The translations under genes were made by a program, and so were the position numbers. From an uncultured Lachnospiraceae bacterium (GTDB lineage Bacteria > Bacillota > Clostridia > Lachnospirales > Lachnospiraceae), in the NCBI GenBank assembly GCA_910579425.1, contig CAJTVL010000003.1, positions 43,699-107,698 on the forward strand: 64,000 bases of DNA. Direction: 5' to 3'. How positions within the stretch are numbered: the stretch's first letter is position 1; each line of letters starts with the position of its first letter. The notes under the pieces were generated by a model. It made no database searches. It worked only from the letters and a program-made list of their open reading frames with translations, and was not told the DNA's origin. This document shows positions 9,063 to 17,147 of this stretch, one piece after another.

Positions 9063-9100
9063 TAGTATAGTCTGTTAAAATTTCCATATTTACTATACTA
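9063..9100. repeat. Inverted repeat TAGTATAGT-N20-ACTATACTA, putative operator
   Basis: Perfect 9-bp arms (9063-9071 and 9092-9100) with centres 29 bp apart, about three helical turns, directly upstream of degV. The downstream arm contains TATACT on the minus strand, a possible -10. A dimeric repressor of the DegV-Suf-ABC run would fit; its identity is unknown. Confidence 0.5.
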
Positions 9101-9178
9101 CATTTCATGAAATTGTGCATCTTAAAAATTTCTGAGGATTACAAAGAAAAGGTTGATTTTTGTAAGATACAAAACTAC

Positions 9179-9210
9179 AATAAAAATGTGATAAAAATCA
9201 CATTTTTATT
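9179..9210. repeat. 14-bp inverted repeat with CRP/FNR-like core TGTGA-N6-TCACA
   Basis: Arms 9179-9192 and 9197-9210 are perfect reverse complements around AAAA. The core is exactly TGTGA-N6-TCACA, the consensus half-site pair of CRP-family regulators. A -10-like TAGAAT (9211-9216) abuts the right arm and the ATPase start is at 9236, so a bound protein would cover the -35 region. A simple mRNA hairpin is the alternative. Confidence 0.5.
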
Positions 9211-9235
9211 TAGAATAATGTGAAGGAGGGTTATT

Positions 9236-10576
9236 ATGAAGCGGCTTATAATGGAACAATTAGTAAAATGGAAGAAGTCCCCCTATCGGAAACCATTAAT
9301 ATTGAAAGGGGTTCGGCAGGTAGGAAAAACTTGGATCCTAAAAGAATTTGGCAGGCAGTATTATGAAAGTACGGCATATTTCAATTTTGATGAAAATGAA
9401 GAGTACAGGCAATTTTTTGAGACCACAAAGGATGTAAAACGTATTCTTCAAAATCTGATTCTTGCCAGCGGTCAAAAAATTATGCCAGAGAAAACGCTTA
9501 TTATTTTTGATGAAATTCAGGATTGCCCTAAAGTCATTAATTCTATGAAATATTTTTGTGAAAATGCTCCGGATTATCATATTGCCTGTGCCGGTTCGCT
9601 TCTCGGGATTGCATTAGCCAGGCCGTCCTCCTTTCCGGTTGGTAAAGTAAATTTTATGCAGATCGACCCTATGAACTTCACAGAATTTCTGATGGCGAAC
9701 GGAGATGAAAATCTCGCTGTCTGTTTGGATCAGATCAATACGCTGGAGCCGCTTCCGGACGCCTTTTTTAATCCTTTATATGAAAAACTGAAAATGTACT
9801 ATATCACAGGGGGGATGCCGGAGCCTGTATTAATGTGGACGCAGGCGCGGGATGTGGGGGCAATGCAGGAAGCTTTGTCGGATATTATCGGCGCCTATGA
9901 AAGAGATTTTGCCAAACATCCTGATGTGAGCGAATTTCCGAAAATTTCCATGATCTGGAGGTCTCTTCCCTCCCAACTGGCCAGGGAAAATAAAAAGTTT
10001 TTATACAGGGTAGTAAAGGAAGGAGCCAGAGCCCGGGAATATGAGAATGCTTTGCAGTGGCTTGTAGATGCAAGATTAGTGCATAAAGTATACCGAAGCA
10101 GCGCGCCGGGGCTTCCGGTCAGCGCTTATGACGACTTATCGGCATTTAAAATTTATCTTGTGGATGTGGGTCTGCTCCGCCGTCTGGCAATGCTCTCACC
10201 CACTGCCTTTGGCGAAGGAAATCGCCTTTTTACAGAATTTAAGGGCGCTTTGACGGAAAACTATGTACTGCAGGCGCTGGTCATGCAGTTTGAAGTTCTT
10301 GCCAGATATTGGAGCCAGAGTAATCCGCCTTATGAGGTTGATTTTCTGGTTCAAAGGGATAACGATATTTTTCCTGTGGAGGTGAAATCCGAAGCTAATA
10401 CGGATAGTAAGAGTCTGAGAAAATTTAAAGAGTTATTTGGCGATAGAGTGAAGCTGCGCATCAGGTTCTCTCTGAATAATCTGAAATTGGACGGGGATGT
10501 ATTAAATATCCCGCTTTTTATGGCTGATCACTCGCAGCGCCTGATTGGACTGGCATTGGAACAACAGGGTAAGTAA
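9236..10576 (+). CDS. P-loop ATPase of the AAA_14/DUF4143 type
   Basis: A 446-residue protein with Walker A GVRQVGKT (about 20-27), Walker B LIIFDEIQD (about 95-103) and a C-terminal DUF4143-like region containing VDFLVQRDNDIFPVEVKS, which resembles a PD-(D/E)XK fold. The family is very common in anaerobes, usually in many copies, and its role is not established; links to DNA repair, mobile DNA or defence have been suggested. ATG 9236 follows a strong AAGGAGGG. It is monocistronic, flanked by the CRP-like palindrome and a hairpin at 10594. Confidence 0.88.
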   Translation: MKRLIMEQLVKWKKSPYRKPLILKGVRQVGKTWILKEFGRQYYESTAYFNFDENEEYRQFFETTKDVKRILQNLILASGQKIMPEKTLIIFDEIQDCPKVINSMKYFCENAPDYHIACAGSLLGIALARPSSFPVGKVNFMQIDPMNFTEFLMANGDENLAVCLDQINTLEPLPDAFFNPLYEKLKMYYITGGMPEPVLMWTQARDVGAMQEALSDIIGAYERDFAKHPDVSEFPKISMIWRSLPSQLARENKKFLYRVVKEGARAREYENALQWLVDARLVHKVYRSSAPGLPVSAYDDLSAFKIYLVDVGLLRRLAMLSPTAFGEGNRLFTEFKGALTENYVLQALVMQFEVLARYWSQSNPPYEVDFLVQRDNDIFPVEVKSEANTDSKSLRKFKELFGDRVKLRIRFSLNNLKLDGDVLNIPLFMADHSQRLIGLALEQQGK

Positions 10577-10593
10577 GGAGCTGTTAAGTATTT

Positions 10594-10620
10594 CTGCCTG
10601 CAAAGATCAATTGCAGGCAG
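10594..10620. terminator. Hairpin between converging genes
   Basis: CTGCCTGCAA (10594-10603) pairs with TTGCAGGCAG (10611-10620) around a 7-nt loop. It overlaps the stop codon of the minus-strand gene at 10607. The T-tract is poor on both strands, so termination is plausible but not certain. Confidence 0.5.
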
Positions 10621-10804
10621 ATTCCTCATCCAAATCAAAGAGCTTCCCGGTTGCAAAGGGGCTTCCCACATCGCAGCGTCCATGGTGATAGGATTTTTTT
10701 GCAGTTCCCTCCGCTATCTCATCCGAAGCTTCCAACTTGATGCGGCTGACCCCGGCCTGAGCCATGGAGTCAAGCATCTGAATTATATCTTCCACATGAT
10801 CCAT
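10607..10804 (-). CDS. Small acidic protein downstream of purine genes, unknown
   Basis: A 65-residue ORF beginning MDHVEDIIQMLDSMAQAGV. The start at 10804 is chosen because GGGGGAG precedes it; an upstream ATG at 10819 lacks a site. It has no signal peptide, membrane segment or metal motif and is acidic at the C-terminus (DLDEESACN). It lies 17 nt after the formyltransferase stop and is probably cotranscribed with it. I do not recognise the family. Confidence 0.6.
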   Translation of the reverse strand: MDHVEDIIQMLDSMAQAGVSRIKLEASDEIAEGTAKKSYHHGRCDVGSPFATGKLFDLDEESACN

Positions 10805-10821
10805 AAAAAGCTCCCCCATTT

Positions 10822-12000
10822 TTAGTGATGGAACAGCCTGATCCCCGTAAAAGCCATCACCATCTGATATTTATCGCAGCATTCGATCACCAGATCGTCC
10901 CGCACCGAACCGCCGGGCTGGGCAATATATTTTACGCCGCTCTTGTGAGCCCTTTCGATATTGTCGGAGAAGGGGAAGAAAGCGTCGGAGCCAAGAGTCA
11001 CGTTTTGATTTCCGTCCAGCCATGCCCTCTTTTCTTCTCTGGTAAAGACAGGAGGCTTTACCTTAAAGCGCTGCTGCCATTCGCCTTCCCTTAGGACGTC
11101 CTCATATTCTTCTCCGATATAGACGTCAATGGCATTATCCCTGTCGGCACGGCCCAGCTTATCTATGAACTGCAGGCCAAGTACCTGGGGAGCCTGACGC
11201 AGATACCAGTTGTCGGCTTTCTGTCCGGCCAGCCTGGTACAGTGTACACGGGACTGCTGTCCTGCGCCGATACCGATGGCCTGTCCGTCTTTCACATAGC
11301 AGACAGAATTGGACTGGGTATATTTCAGGGTGATCAGGGAAATTTTCAGGTCGATCAGCGCAAAGTCCGGTACCTCTTTGTTTTGGGTTACAATATTTGA
11401 TAGCAGTTCTGCGTTAATATCCAGTTCGTTCCGGCCCTGTTCAAAGGTAATTCCGTATACCTGTTTTCGCTCAACAGGAGCAGGTTCATAGGAGGGGTCG
11501 ATCTCGATAATGTTGTAGCCTCCCTTTTTCTTGGCTCTTAACAGTTCTAATGCTTTGTCTGTATAGCCCGGCGCAATCACCCCATCGGATACTTCCCTCT
11601 TGATCAGGCGGGCGGTATCCTCATCACATACGTCCGATAAAGCAATGAAGTCGCCAAAAGAGGACATGCGGTCAGCTCCTCTGGCCCTTGCATAGGCGCA
11701 GGCAAGGGGAGAAAGGTCTCCCAAATCGTCTACCCAGTAAATTTTGGCGAGAGTATCGGTCAGGGGCAGGCCCACTGCGGCCCCGGCAGGGGAAACGTGT
11801 TTAAAAGAGGTGGCGGCGGGAAGCCCTGTGGCCTGCTTTAATTCCTTTACAAGCTGCCATCCGTTAAAGGCGTCCAGAAAATTAATATATCCCGGTTTCC
11901 CGTTCAACACGGTAACGGGAAGCCCGCTTCCGTCTTCCATAAAAATCCGGGATGGCTTTTGATTGGGGTTACATCCGTATTTCAGTTGAATTTCGTTCAT
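10822..12000 (-). CDS. AICAR formyltransferase, stand-alone (PurH C-domain type)
   Basis: About 392 residues covering only the formyltransferase half of PurH (usual bifunctional length about 515). It catalyses 10-formyl-THF-dependent formylation of AICAR to FAICAR, the ninth step of de novo IMP synthesis. Recognisable segments are ELKYGCNPNQKP-like (IQLKYGCNPNQKPSR), the SFKHVSPAGAAVG motif, VCYVKDGQAIGIGAGQQSRVHC, and the C-terminal DAFFPFSDNIERAHKSGVKYI and PGGSVRDD. Three ATGs in tandem begin the gene; 12000 gives the best spacing from GGAG. The missing cyclohydrolase half is supplied by the gene 19 nt upstream. Confidence 0.92.
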   Translation of the reverse strand: MNEIQLKYGCNPNQKPSRIFMEDGSGLPVTVLNGKPGYINFLDAFNGWQLVKELKQATGLPAATSFKHVSPAGAAVGLPLTDTLAKIYWVDDLGDLSPLACAYARARGADRMSSFGDFIALSDVCDEDTARLIKREVSDGVIAPGYTDKALELLRAKKKGGYNIIEIDPSYEPAPVERKQVYGITFEQGRNELDINAELLSNIVTQNKEVPDFALIDLKISLITLKYTQSNSVCYVKDGQAIGIGAGQQSRVHCTRLAGQKADNWYLRQAPQVLGLQFIDKLGRADRDNAIDVYIGEEYEDVLREGEWQQRFKVKPPVFTREEKRAWLDGNQNVTLGSDAFFPFSDNIERAHKSGVKYIAQPGGSVRDDLVIECCDKYQMVMAFTGIRLFHH

Positions 12001-12019
12001 CATCATCTCTCCTGTGGCG

Positions 12020-12733
12020 TTATTGGTTTTTGTTTATGATTCTTGTCTCATAGCTTCCTTCTGCAATGTCAATGAACCGCACAAACAGGGAAACCTTGTT
12101 TTCTTCATTCAGATTTTTCCAGAGCAGGTCGGCAAATTGATCAATGGTTCCCGCTATTTTTACCGGCTTGGGTTCTCCCTCAAAGCTGGGAAGAGGATTG
12201 CCGTCGTGCATATAGGTATGGATGAAATGCCCTTCTCCTGCCGCAGGATTTTCGTAGGAGAAAGTAAATCTGTGGCAGGCGTCGGGGCTGCCGTTATTGC
12301 TCTTTAAGATGGACATGAAGTAATCATAGCTGCCGTCCTGAATGGTTACCAAACCGGAAATACGGGGCGTATAATTAGGGCCGTCCGGCTCAAATTCGCG
12401 GCTTCTTAAGGATTGCTCAAAGGTCAGTCCTGCTTTTAGTCCCTCATAAACGGTATCGGTCTGGTCGCCGTTGGTGACAATCGTTCTGTGATCTAACACT
12501 CTTACCGGCGCATAGATCACAAGGCTTGGATCTTCCATTTTGGCCGGGTCATGGCACTGGGTTCTGATTCCCTCTCCTTCCGTCACAAAAACGCGGTTGC
12601 GGCTGTTGGTGCTTCTTCCCATAATAAAATATGCGATTACAGCCTTTGCGCCGTCCTCAGATCGTCCAATCACAATACCTCTGCCCGGATAAGCATTTTC
12701 CGAGAGTTCGTTTGCCAGAGATAGCATTTTCAT
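12020..12733 (-). CDS. IMP cyclohydrolase, PurO-like
   Basis: A 237-residue protein of the IMP_cyclohyd (PurO) type, first characterised in archaea. It closes FAICAR to IMP. The N-terminal segment NAYPGRGIVIGRSEDG with the YFIMGRSTNSRNRVF motif, and the NYTPRISG segment, fit the family. It is upstream of and cotranscribed with the stand-alone formyltransferase, so the pair replaces bifunctional PurH. ATG 12733 is supported by GGAGGG 7 nt upstream. Confidence 0.88.
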   Translation of the reverse strand: MKMLSLANELSENAYPGRGIVIGRSEDGAKAVIAYFIMGRSTNSRNRVFVTEGEGIRTQCHDPAKMEDPSLVIYAPVRVLDHRTIVTNGDQTDTVYEGLKAGLTFEQSLRSREFEPDGPNYTPRISGLVTIQDGSYDYFMSILKSNNGSPDACHRFTFSYENPAAGEGHFIHTYMHDGNPLPSFEGEPKPVKIAGTIDQFADLLWKNLNEENKVSLFVRFIDIAEGSYETRIINKNQ

Positions 12734-12800
12734 TTCCTGTCCCTCCTGTATTTTGCGGTGGACTTACAGGGCTGTTATAAGTCCGTGAATAGTTATCTTA

Positions 12801-12829
12801 ATAATATAAGAAGTGATTGGCGATTGCAA
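12801..12829 (-). promoter_or_regulatory. Promoter of the purO-like operon
   Basis: On the minus strand TTGCAA (12829-12824), 17 bp, TATTAT (12806-12801), giving a leader of about 65 nt. It suggests the purine genes have their own promoter downstream of the MoxR remnant. No purine riboswitch was seen in the leader. Confidence 0.5.
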
Positions 12830-12920
12830 GAGAGAATGTGGATTCAGCCGCAGATTCGGCAGTAAATGTACGCCCATCTTTTGCTCTGTTTCAGCATCAG
12901 CAAGAGCTCCGTCTGTTCCC

Positions 12921-13142
12921 TTAATGCTTTTCCGGCGTAAACTGGATTCGCCCGAAACGGCAGGCCATACTTTTGGCCAGGGCAAGAGCCAGCGTGGTTT
13001 TGCCCACGCCGGGGACATCCTCCAAAAGCACATGGCCCCCTGCAAGGAAAGCAGTCAGAAGATTTTCCACTACCGCCTCTTTCCCCACGAAAACCTGATT
13101 GATATTCTCCATTAAACGTTTGGCTGACTGATAATTGTCCAT
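12921..13142 (-). pseudogene. MoxR-family AAA ATPase, 5' remnant
   Basis: A 73-residue ORF that starts like MoxR ATPases (NINQVFVGKE, then LLEDVPGVGKTTLALALAKS with an intact Walker A) and stops right after RIQFTPE, where the family continues for another 230 or so residues. Neither other minus-strand frame down to 12764 continues the protein, so the rest is deleted rather than frameshifted. A good AGGAG precedes the ATG. The usual partners (DUF58 and transglutaminase genes) are absent. Confidence 0.75.
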
Positions 13143-13230
13143 AATTCTCCTACTACTTATTTCTGCGCGGCTTTTTGCGCATGACAGGTTTGCGGCTGTA
13201 TACAGGTTGGTTACATGACAGATTATAAAT

Positions 13231-13260
13231 AAAACGAGACCCTAAGAGAAGTCTCGTTTT
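13231..13260. terminator. Terminator after the short-chain dehydrogenase
   Basis: AAAACGAGAC (13231-13240) and GTCTCGTTTT (13251-13260) form a 10-bp stem with a 10-nt loop. It lies 48 nt beyond the dehydrogenase stop on the minus strand and ends in TTTT. Confidence 0.75.
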
Positions 13261-13307
13261 GTTTATCAGTTTATACTGAAAGGTTATAACCTGGCCCGGC
13301 TCCTTCT

Positions 13308-14054
13308 TTATGCCTTGCAGGCTCCGTCCACGGAGAGGATCTCACCGGTTACATAACTGGCCATGTCGCTTGCCAGGAAAAGGAATGCGTTGGCAACCTC
13401 TTCGGGCTCGCCCGGTCTTCCCAGGGGAATGGTGGAGGAAATCCGGTCTACCACCGCCTGAGGCAGGGCTGCAACCATGTCGGTTTTGGTCACGCCCGGA
13501 GCCACGGCATTTACCCGGATATGGTCTTTGGCCAGTTCTCTTGCAAGGGAGATGGTCATACCGTTTACAGCGAATTTGCTGGTGGGGTAGCCCACACCGG
13601 CAGGCTGTCCGGAAATACTTACCATGGAGCTTGTGTTGAGGATACATCCGCCGCCCTGCTCCTTCATAATTCTGGCAGTGGGCAGGATGGCATAAAACAG
13701 CGCCCGCACATTTAAGTCGATGGCCTTGTCGAATTCCTCCGGGGTATAATCATAAAGAGGCGTGCTCTGGGAAATTCCGGCGTTGTTTACCAGAATATCG
13801 ATTTTCCCGAATTTTTCTTTTACGGACAGAATGGCCTTTTCCACCTCTGCAGCATCCGTCAGCCTGGGATACATGCCCTCTGCCTCCCATGCCGGATTTT
13901 CTTCTTTCAGCTTTGCAAGGGCTTTATCTACGGTTTCGGATCTGGAACCAAAGAGTACGACTTTTGCGCCGTTTGCAAGATATTTGCGGACAATCTCAAA
14001 CCCGATGCCTCTGGTTCCGCCGGTGACAACTGCAACTTTTCCTTCTAACAACAT
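13308..14054 (-). CDS. Short-chain dehydrogenase/reductase, possible hydroxysteroid dehydrogenase
   Basis: A 248-residue classical SDR. It has the cofactor motif TGGTRGIG (about 10-17), NNAG, the catalytic Ser within NTSSMVS, YPTSK for Tyr/Lys, and C-terminal LSVDGACKA. Residues LFGSRSETVDKAL after the second strand favour NADP(H). The sequence resembles BaiA-type and gut-clostridial 3-hydroxysteroid dehydrogenases as I remember them, but FabG-like 3-oxoacyl reductases share all these motifs, so the substrate is not settled. The start at 14054 is chosen over the longer ORF because AAGGGAAGG precedes it and the SDR fold begins there. It is monocistronic, with its own terminator. Confidence 0.85.
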   Translation of the reverse strand: MLLEGKVAVVTGGTRGIGFEIVRKYLANGAKVVLFGSRSETVDKALAKLKEENPAWEAEGMYPRLTDAAEVEKAILSVKEKFGKIDILVNNAGISQSTPLYDYTPEEFDKAIDLNVRALFYAILPTARIMKEQGGGCILNTSSMVSISGQPAGVGYPTSKFAVNGMTISLARELAKDHIRVNAVAPGVTKTDMVAALPQAVVDRISSTIPLGRPGEPEEVANAFLFLASDMASYVTGEILSVDGACKA

Positions 14055-14131
14055 AAATTTGTACCTTCCCTTTCTGCGACACGATGTCACAATACCTGAT
14101 CTGCGCGCGCATTGGCGCATCTGTATTTCTT

Positions 14132-14140
14132 ATTATACCA
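14132..14140 (-). promoter_or_regulatory. Extended -10 promoter of the dehydrogenase
   Basis: On the minus strand TGGTATAAT (14140-14132) is a perfect extended -10 about 80 nt before the ATG. No good -35 is seen. Confidence 0.5.
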
Positions 14141-14203
14141 CATACCACGGCAAACTTTAAGAAATATTTTATGGATTAAAATACTGTTCTTTGTGAAACT
14201 TCA

Positions 14204-14212
14204 TGATATAAT
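14204..14212 (+). promoter_or_regulatory. Extended -10 promoter of the thioesterase operon
   Basis: TGATATAAT is a perfect extended -10, about 32 nt before the thioesterase ATG. No -35 match was found. Confidence 0.5.
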
Positions 14213-14243
14213 AGGTGGCACATTGAAGTAGGAGAAGAAAAAT

Positions 14244-14969
14244 ATGTACAGTTATAAAAGCAGGATCAGATACAGCGAATTGGATGAAACAGGGCATTTG
14301 AGACTGGAATCTCTGCTGGATTATTTTCAGGATTGCTCTACGTTTCATTCGGAAGATATTGGACTTGGGGTGGATTATTTAAGGGAACAGCATCTGGTTT
14401 GGGTGCTTTCCTCCTGGCAGATTGTGGTGGAGCGTTATCCCGGGCTGGGAGAAAGCGTTGTGATTGGCACGGTGCCTTATGAGATTAAAGGATTTATCGG
14501 GTTCAGAAATTTTCTGATGACAGATGAGAAGGGAAACAGGCTGGCTTATGCCAATACCCTGTGGAGCCTTCTTGACACGCAGACGGGTAAGCCGGCAAAG
14601 CCTTTGGAAAAAATGCTGAAGGGATATGTACTGGAGCCGAAGCTGGAGATGGATTATGCCCCCAGAAGAATCGTAATTCCGGAAGGCGGGAAGACAGGAG
14701 AAGAGATACAGATAAGGGCACACCATCTGGACACCAACCACCATGTAAATAACGGCCAGTTTGTGAGGATCGCGCTGGACAGCCTTGGGAGAAATTATCC
14801 GGTGAGACAGCTTCGGGCGGAGTATAAGAAGCAGGTGGTGCTGGGGGATGTATTGATTCCTTATGAGGCTGACGCCGGGGATGGCAAATGCGTGGTGGCG
14901 CTTAAAGATAAGGACGGTACAGTCTGCTGTATCGTGGAGCTGCAGGAAGAGAGGAAGGATAGACGATGA
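14244..14969 (+). CDS. Acyl-ACP thioesterase (hotdog fold)
   Basis: A 241-residue FatA/FatB-like acyl-[ACP] thioesterase. It contains two hotdog repeats: the first opens with YKSRIRYSELDETGHL, the second contains HHLDTNHHVNNGQFV, with the conserved Asn and His of the active site. It releases free fatty acids from acyl-ACP and could adjust membrane lipid supply. TAGGAG precedes the ATG. Its stop overlaps the next start by 4 nt (ATGA), so it is translationally coupled to the CvfB-like gene. Confidence 0.88.
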   Translation: MYSYKSRIRYSELDETGHLRLESLLDYFQDCSTFHSEDIGLGVDYLREQHLVWVLSSWQIVVERYPGLGESVVIGTVPYEIKGFIGFRNFLMTDEKGNRLAYANTLWSLLDTQTGKPAKPLEKMLKGYVLEPKLEMDYAPRRIVIPEGGKTGEEIQIRAHHLDTNHHVNNGQFVRIALDSLGRNYPVRQLRAEYKKQVVLGDVLIPYEADAGDGKCVVALKDKDGTVCCIVELQEERKDRR

Positions 14970-15802
14970 TTGAACTGGGGAAGAGGCAGGAGTTGTGGAT
15001 TGTCAAAAAGGTTGATTTTGGAGTTTATCTTTCCTCTGAAAAAGAGGAGGATAAGGAGAAGGTATTGCTTCCGGGCAAAGAGGTACCTGAGAAGGCTGAG
15101 ATCGGGGATAAGGTCAATGTTTTTATTTACCGGGATTCGAAAGACCGGATGATAGCCACCGTCAGACAGACAGAGTTTTCGGTGGGAGAGACAGCGGTGC
15201 TTACGGTGAAGGAGGTAGGAAGGATAGGTGCTTTTTTAGGCTGGGCGCTGGAGAAAGACCTTCTTTTGCCCTTTAAGGAGCAGACAAAAGCCCTGAAGGC
15301 GGGAGAAGAGTGCCTGGTTGCCCTGTATGTGGATAAGAGCGGGCGGCTTTGTACCACAATGAAGGTATATCCTTATCTGCGCACGGACAGTCCCTATCAC
15401 AAAGACGACCGGGTAGAGGGCAGAGTTTATGAGACCAGCGAACGGTTCGGAACCTTTGTGGCGGTGGATGAGAAGTATTCCGCGCGGATTCCCAAAAGCG
15501 AGCCGGCAGAGGGACTTGCCATAGGAGATCAGGTGACTGCCCGGGTGACCGAGGTATTGGAGGACGGTAAGCTGACCTTAAGCCTTCGGGAAAAGGCCTA
15601 TATTCAGATGGGCAGGGATGCAGAAGCCCTGCTAAAGCTGCTGGAAAGGGAGGGAGGGAGTCTTCCCTTTGGCGATAAGTCTGACCCGGAACTGATCAGG
15701 TTAAAAACCGGGATGAGCAAGAACGAGTTTAAAAGGGCAGCGGGAAATTTGTACAAACAGCGGCTGATCGCCATAGAGCCGGATGAAATAAGAAAGCTCT
15801 AA
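14966..15802 (+). CDS. CvfB-like S1 RNA-binding protein
   Basis: A 278-residue protein with tandem S1-like domains (about 1-65, 66-135 and 145-210) and a C-terminal winged-helix segment (ELIRLKTGMSKNEFKRAAGNLYKQRLI), the CvfB architecture. In Staphylococcus CvfB affects virulence gene expression through RNA binding. Motifs such as RIGAFLGWALEKDLLLPF and GRVYETSERFGTFVAV mark the S1 strands. It is coupled to the thioesterase by a 4-nt overlap. Confidence 0.88.
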   Translation: MIELGKRQELWIVKKVDFGVYLSSEKEEDKEKVLLPGKEVPEKAEIGDKVNVFIYRDSKDRMIATVRQTEFSVGETAVLTVKEVGRIGAFLGWALEKDLLLPFKEQTKALKAGEECLVALYVDKSGRLCTTMKVYPYLRTDSPYHKDDRVEGRVYETSERFGTFVAVDEKYSARIPKSEPAEGLAIGDQVTARVTEVLEDGKLTLSLREKAYIQMGRDAEALLKLLEREGGSLPFGDKSDPELIRLKTGMSKNEFKRAAGNLYKQRLIAIEPDEIRKL

Positions 15803-15842
15803 CGACGGCGGCCTGACTACATGGATAGGAGTAAACGGTTAT

Positions 15843-16763
15843 ATGAATGGACGGAAAGCAAACCTGGCGTTTTTGATCACGACAATTTGCTATATAGGCC
15901 TGATTTATGTCCTGGCAAGATTTTTTCCTGCCGTTTCGGAAAGTCTGATTTTGAGCAATCTGCTCTGTGAGCTGGCGGTGATATTGCCTGTTATGTTTTT
16001 TACTGTTCTTTCGGGGGAAAAACTGAAATCCTTCCTGGGTTTTCACAAAATAAAAATAAGCACGGTGCTGATGATCGTGTTGTTTACTTTTTTGAGCTTG
16101 CCTGCGTTGTCCCTGTTTAATTTAATTTCACAGCTTTGGGTAGAAAATGAAGTGGCGGCAATGCTGGAGAGCCAGGGACAAATTTCTTTTGGGGCGTTGT
16201 TTTTGTCCGTGGGAGTGATCGCTCCGGTGTTTGAAGAGACTGCCTGCAGAGGATTTTATTATCGCGCCTATCAAAGGTCAGGGGGCGCGTTTAAGGCGTT
16301 GTTTTTATCGGCCCTTCTCTTTGCGCTGATGCATATGAATTTTAATCAGGCGGCTTATGCTTTCGTGATGGGAATGCTTGCGGTGCTGCTGGTGGAGGCC
16401 GCAGGGAGTCTGTGGGCCGGTATACTTTATCATGGTCTGATCAACGGAAGTCAGGCGCTGGTTATGTATGGCATTCTTCGGACAGACCCGGAATCGTACA
16501 GCTCGCAGGCGGCAGTGGTTACCAATGATATTCTGCTGTATGGGATTGCGGTTTATGTGGTACTGACGGCCATTGGCTTAACCCTTTCCTGGGCGGTTCT
16601 TGTGTGGATCAGTAATAACGAGGGAAGAAGAGGGAAGCTTATGCGGATCTGGAGGGAGAGAAAAGAACAGAGGGATAAGGTGGTTACCTTACCCCTGATC
16701 CTCTCCATACTCCTTTGTATAGGAGTTATGTCCGGCGTGCTGCTGTTGATTTTTATGAGATAA
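15843..16763 (+). CDS. CPBP-family intramembrane glutamic protease
   Basis: A 306-residue integral membrane protein with about eight hydrophobic segments. It carries the Abi/CAAX-protease motif E131-E132-T-x-x-R136 (FEETACRGF) and the second motif H164-x3-N168 (LMHMNFNQ). These place it in the CPBP family, whose bacterial members have been tied to bacteriocin immunity and membrane protein processing. A charged cytoplasmic tail (GRRGKLMRIWRERKEQRDK) precedes the last helix. It is convergent with the YjfB-like gene, only 7 nt away. Confidence 0.88.
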   Translation: MNGRKANLAFLITTICYIGLIYVLARFFPAVSESLILSNLLCELAVILPVMFFTVLSGEKLKSFLGFHKIKISTVLMIVLFTFLSLPALSLFNLISQLWVENEVAAMLESQGQISFGALFLSVGVIAPVFEETACRGFYYRAYQRSGGAFKALFLSALLFALMHMNFNQAAYAFVMGMLAVLLVEAAGSLWAGILYHGLINGSQALVMYGILRTDPESYSSQAAVVTNDILLYGIAVYVVLTAIGLTLSWAVLVWISNNEGRRGKLMRIWRERKEQRDKVVTLPLILSILLCIGVMSGVLLLIFMR

Positions 16764-16770
16764 AAACTTA

Positions 16771-16959
16771 TCAGATGAAAATATCAATATTGCCGCCAAC
16801 GCCAGGATTTACAGATAATTCCATGGAATGCTCCATCATGCCGATGAGGCTTTCGCCTGAAACCTCAGAGCTTTCCAGAGCCTTATCAAGTACGGCGATC
16901 CCTACCTGATTGGTAAGCTGCACATTGGCAAGAGCCATAGACAATTCAGGTATGTTCAT
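16771..16959 (-). CDS. YjfB-like putative motility protein
   Basis: A 62-residue protein beginning MNIPELSMALANVQLTNQVG, matching the small YjfB family whose Bacillus member belongs to the sigma-D motility regulon. Its function is unknown. The ATG at 16959 follows GGAAAGGAG. A TATAAT-like element lies on the minus strand near 17005-17010. It is far from the flagellar genes at 41-46 kb, as is common for this family. Confidence 0.75.
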   Translation of the reverse strand: MNIPELSMALANVQLTNQVGIAVLDKALESSEVSGESLIGMMEHSMELSVNPGVGGNIDIFI

Positions 16960-17147
16960 TTGACCACTCCTTTCCGGCATAATCAAAAAGCTTATCAGTT
17001 CTTATTATACAATATTTTGAAAAAAAGGGAAGACGGTAGATTTATTTATACATTTGTATTAAAATGAAAAAAGAAGGGTGTGGGAATGTTTGATCAATAA
17101 GCTGATCCGCAGAGCGGGATAGCGCTTGATGGGAAAGAGAGGGGCGA

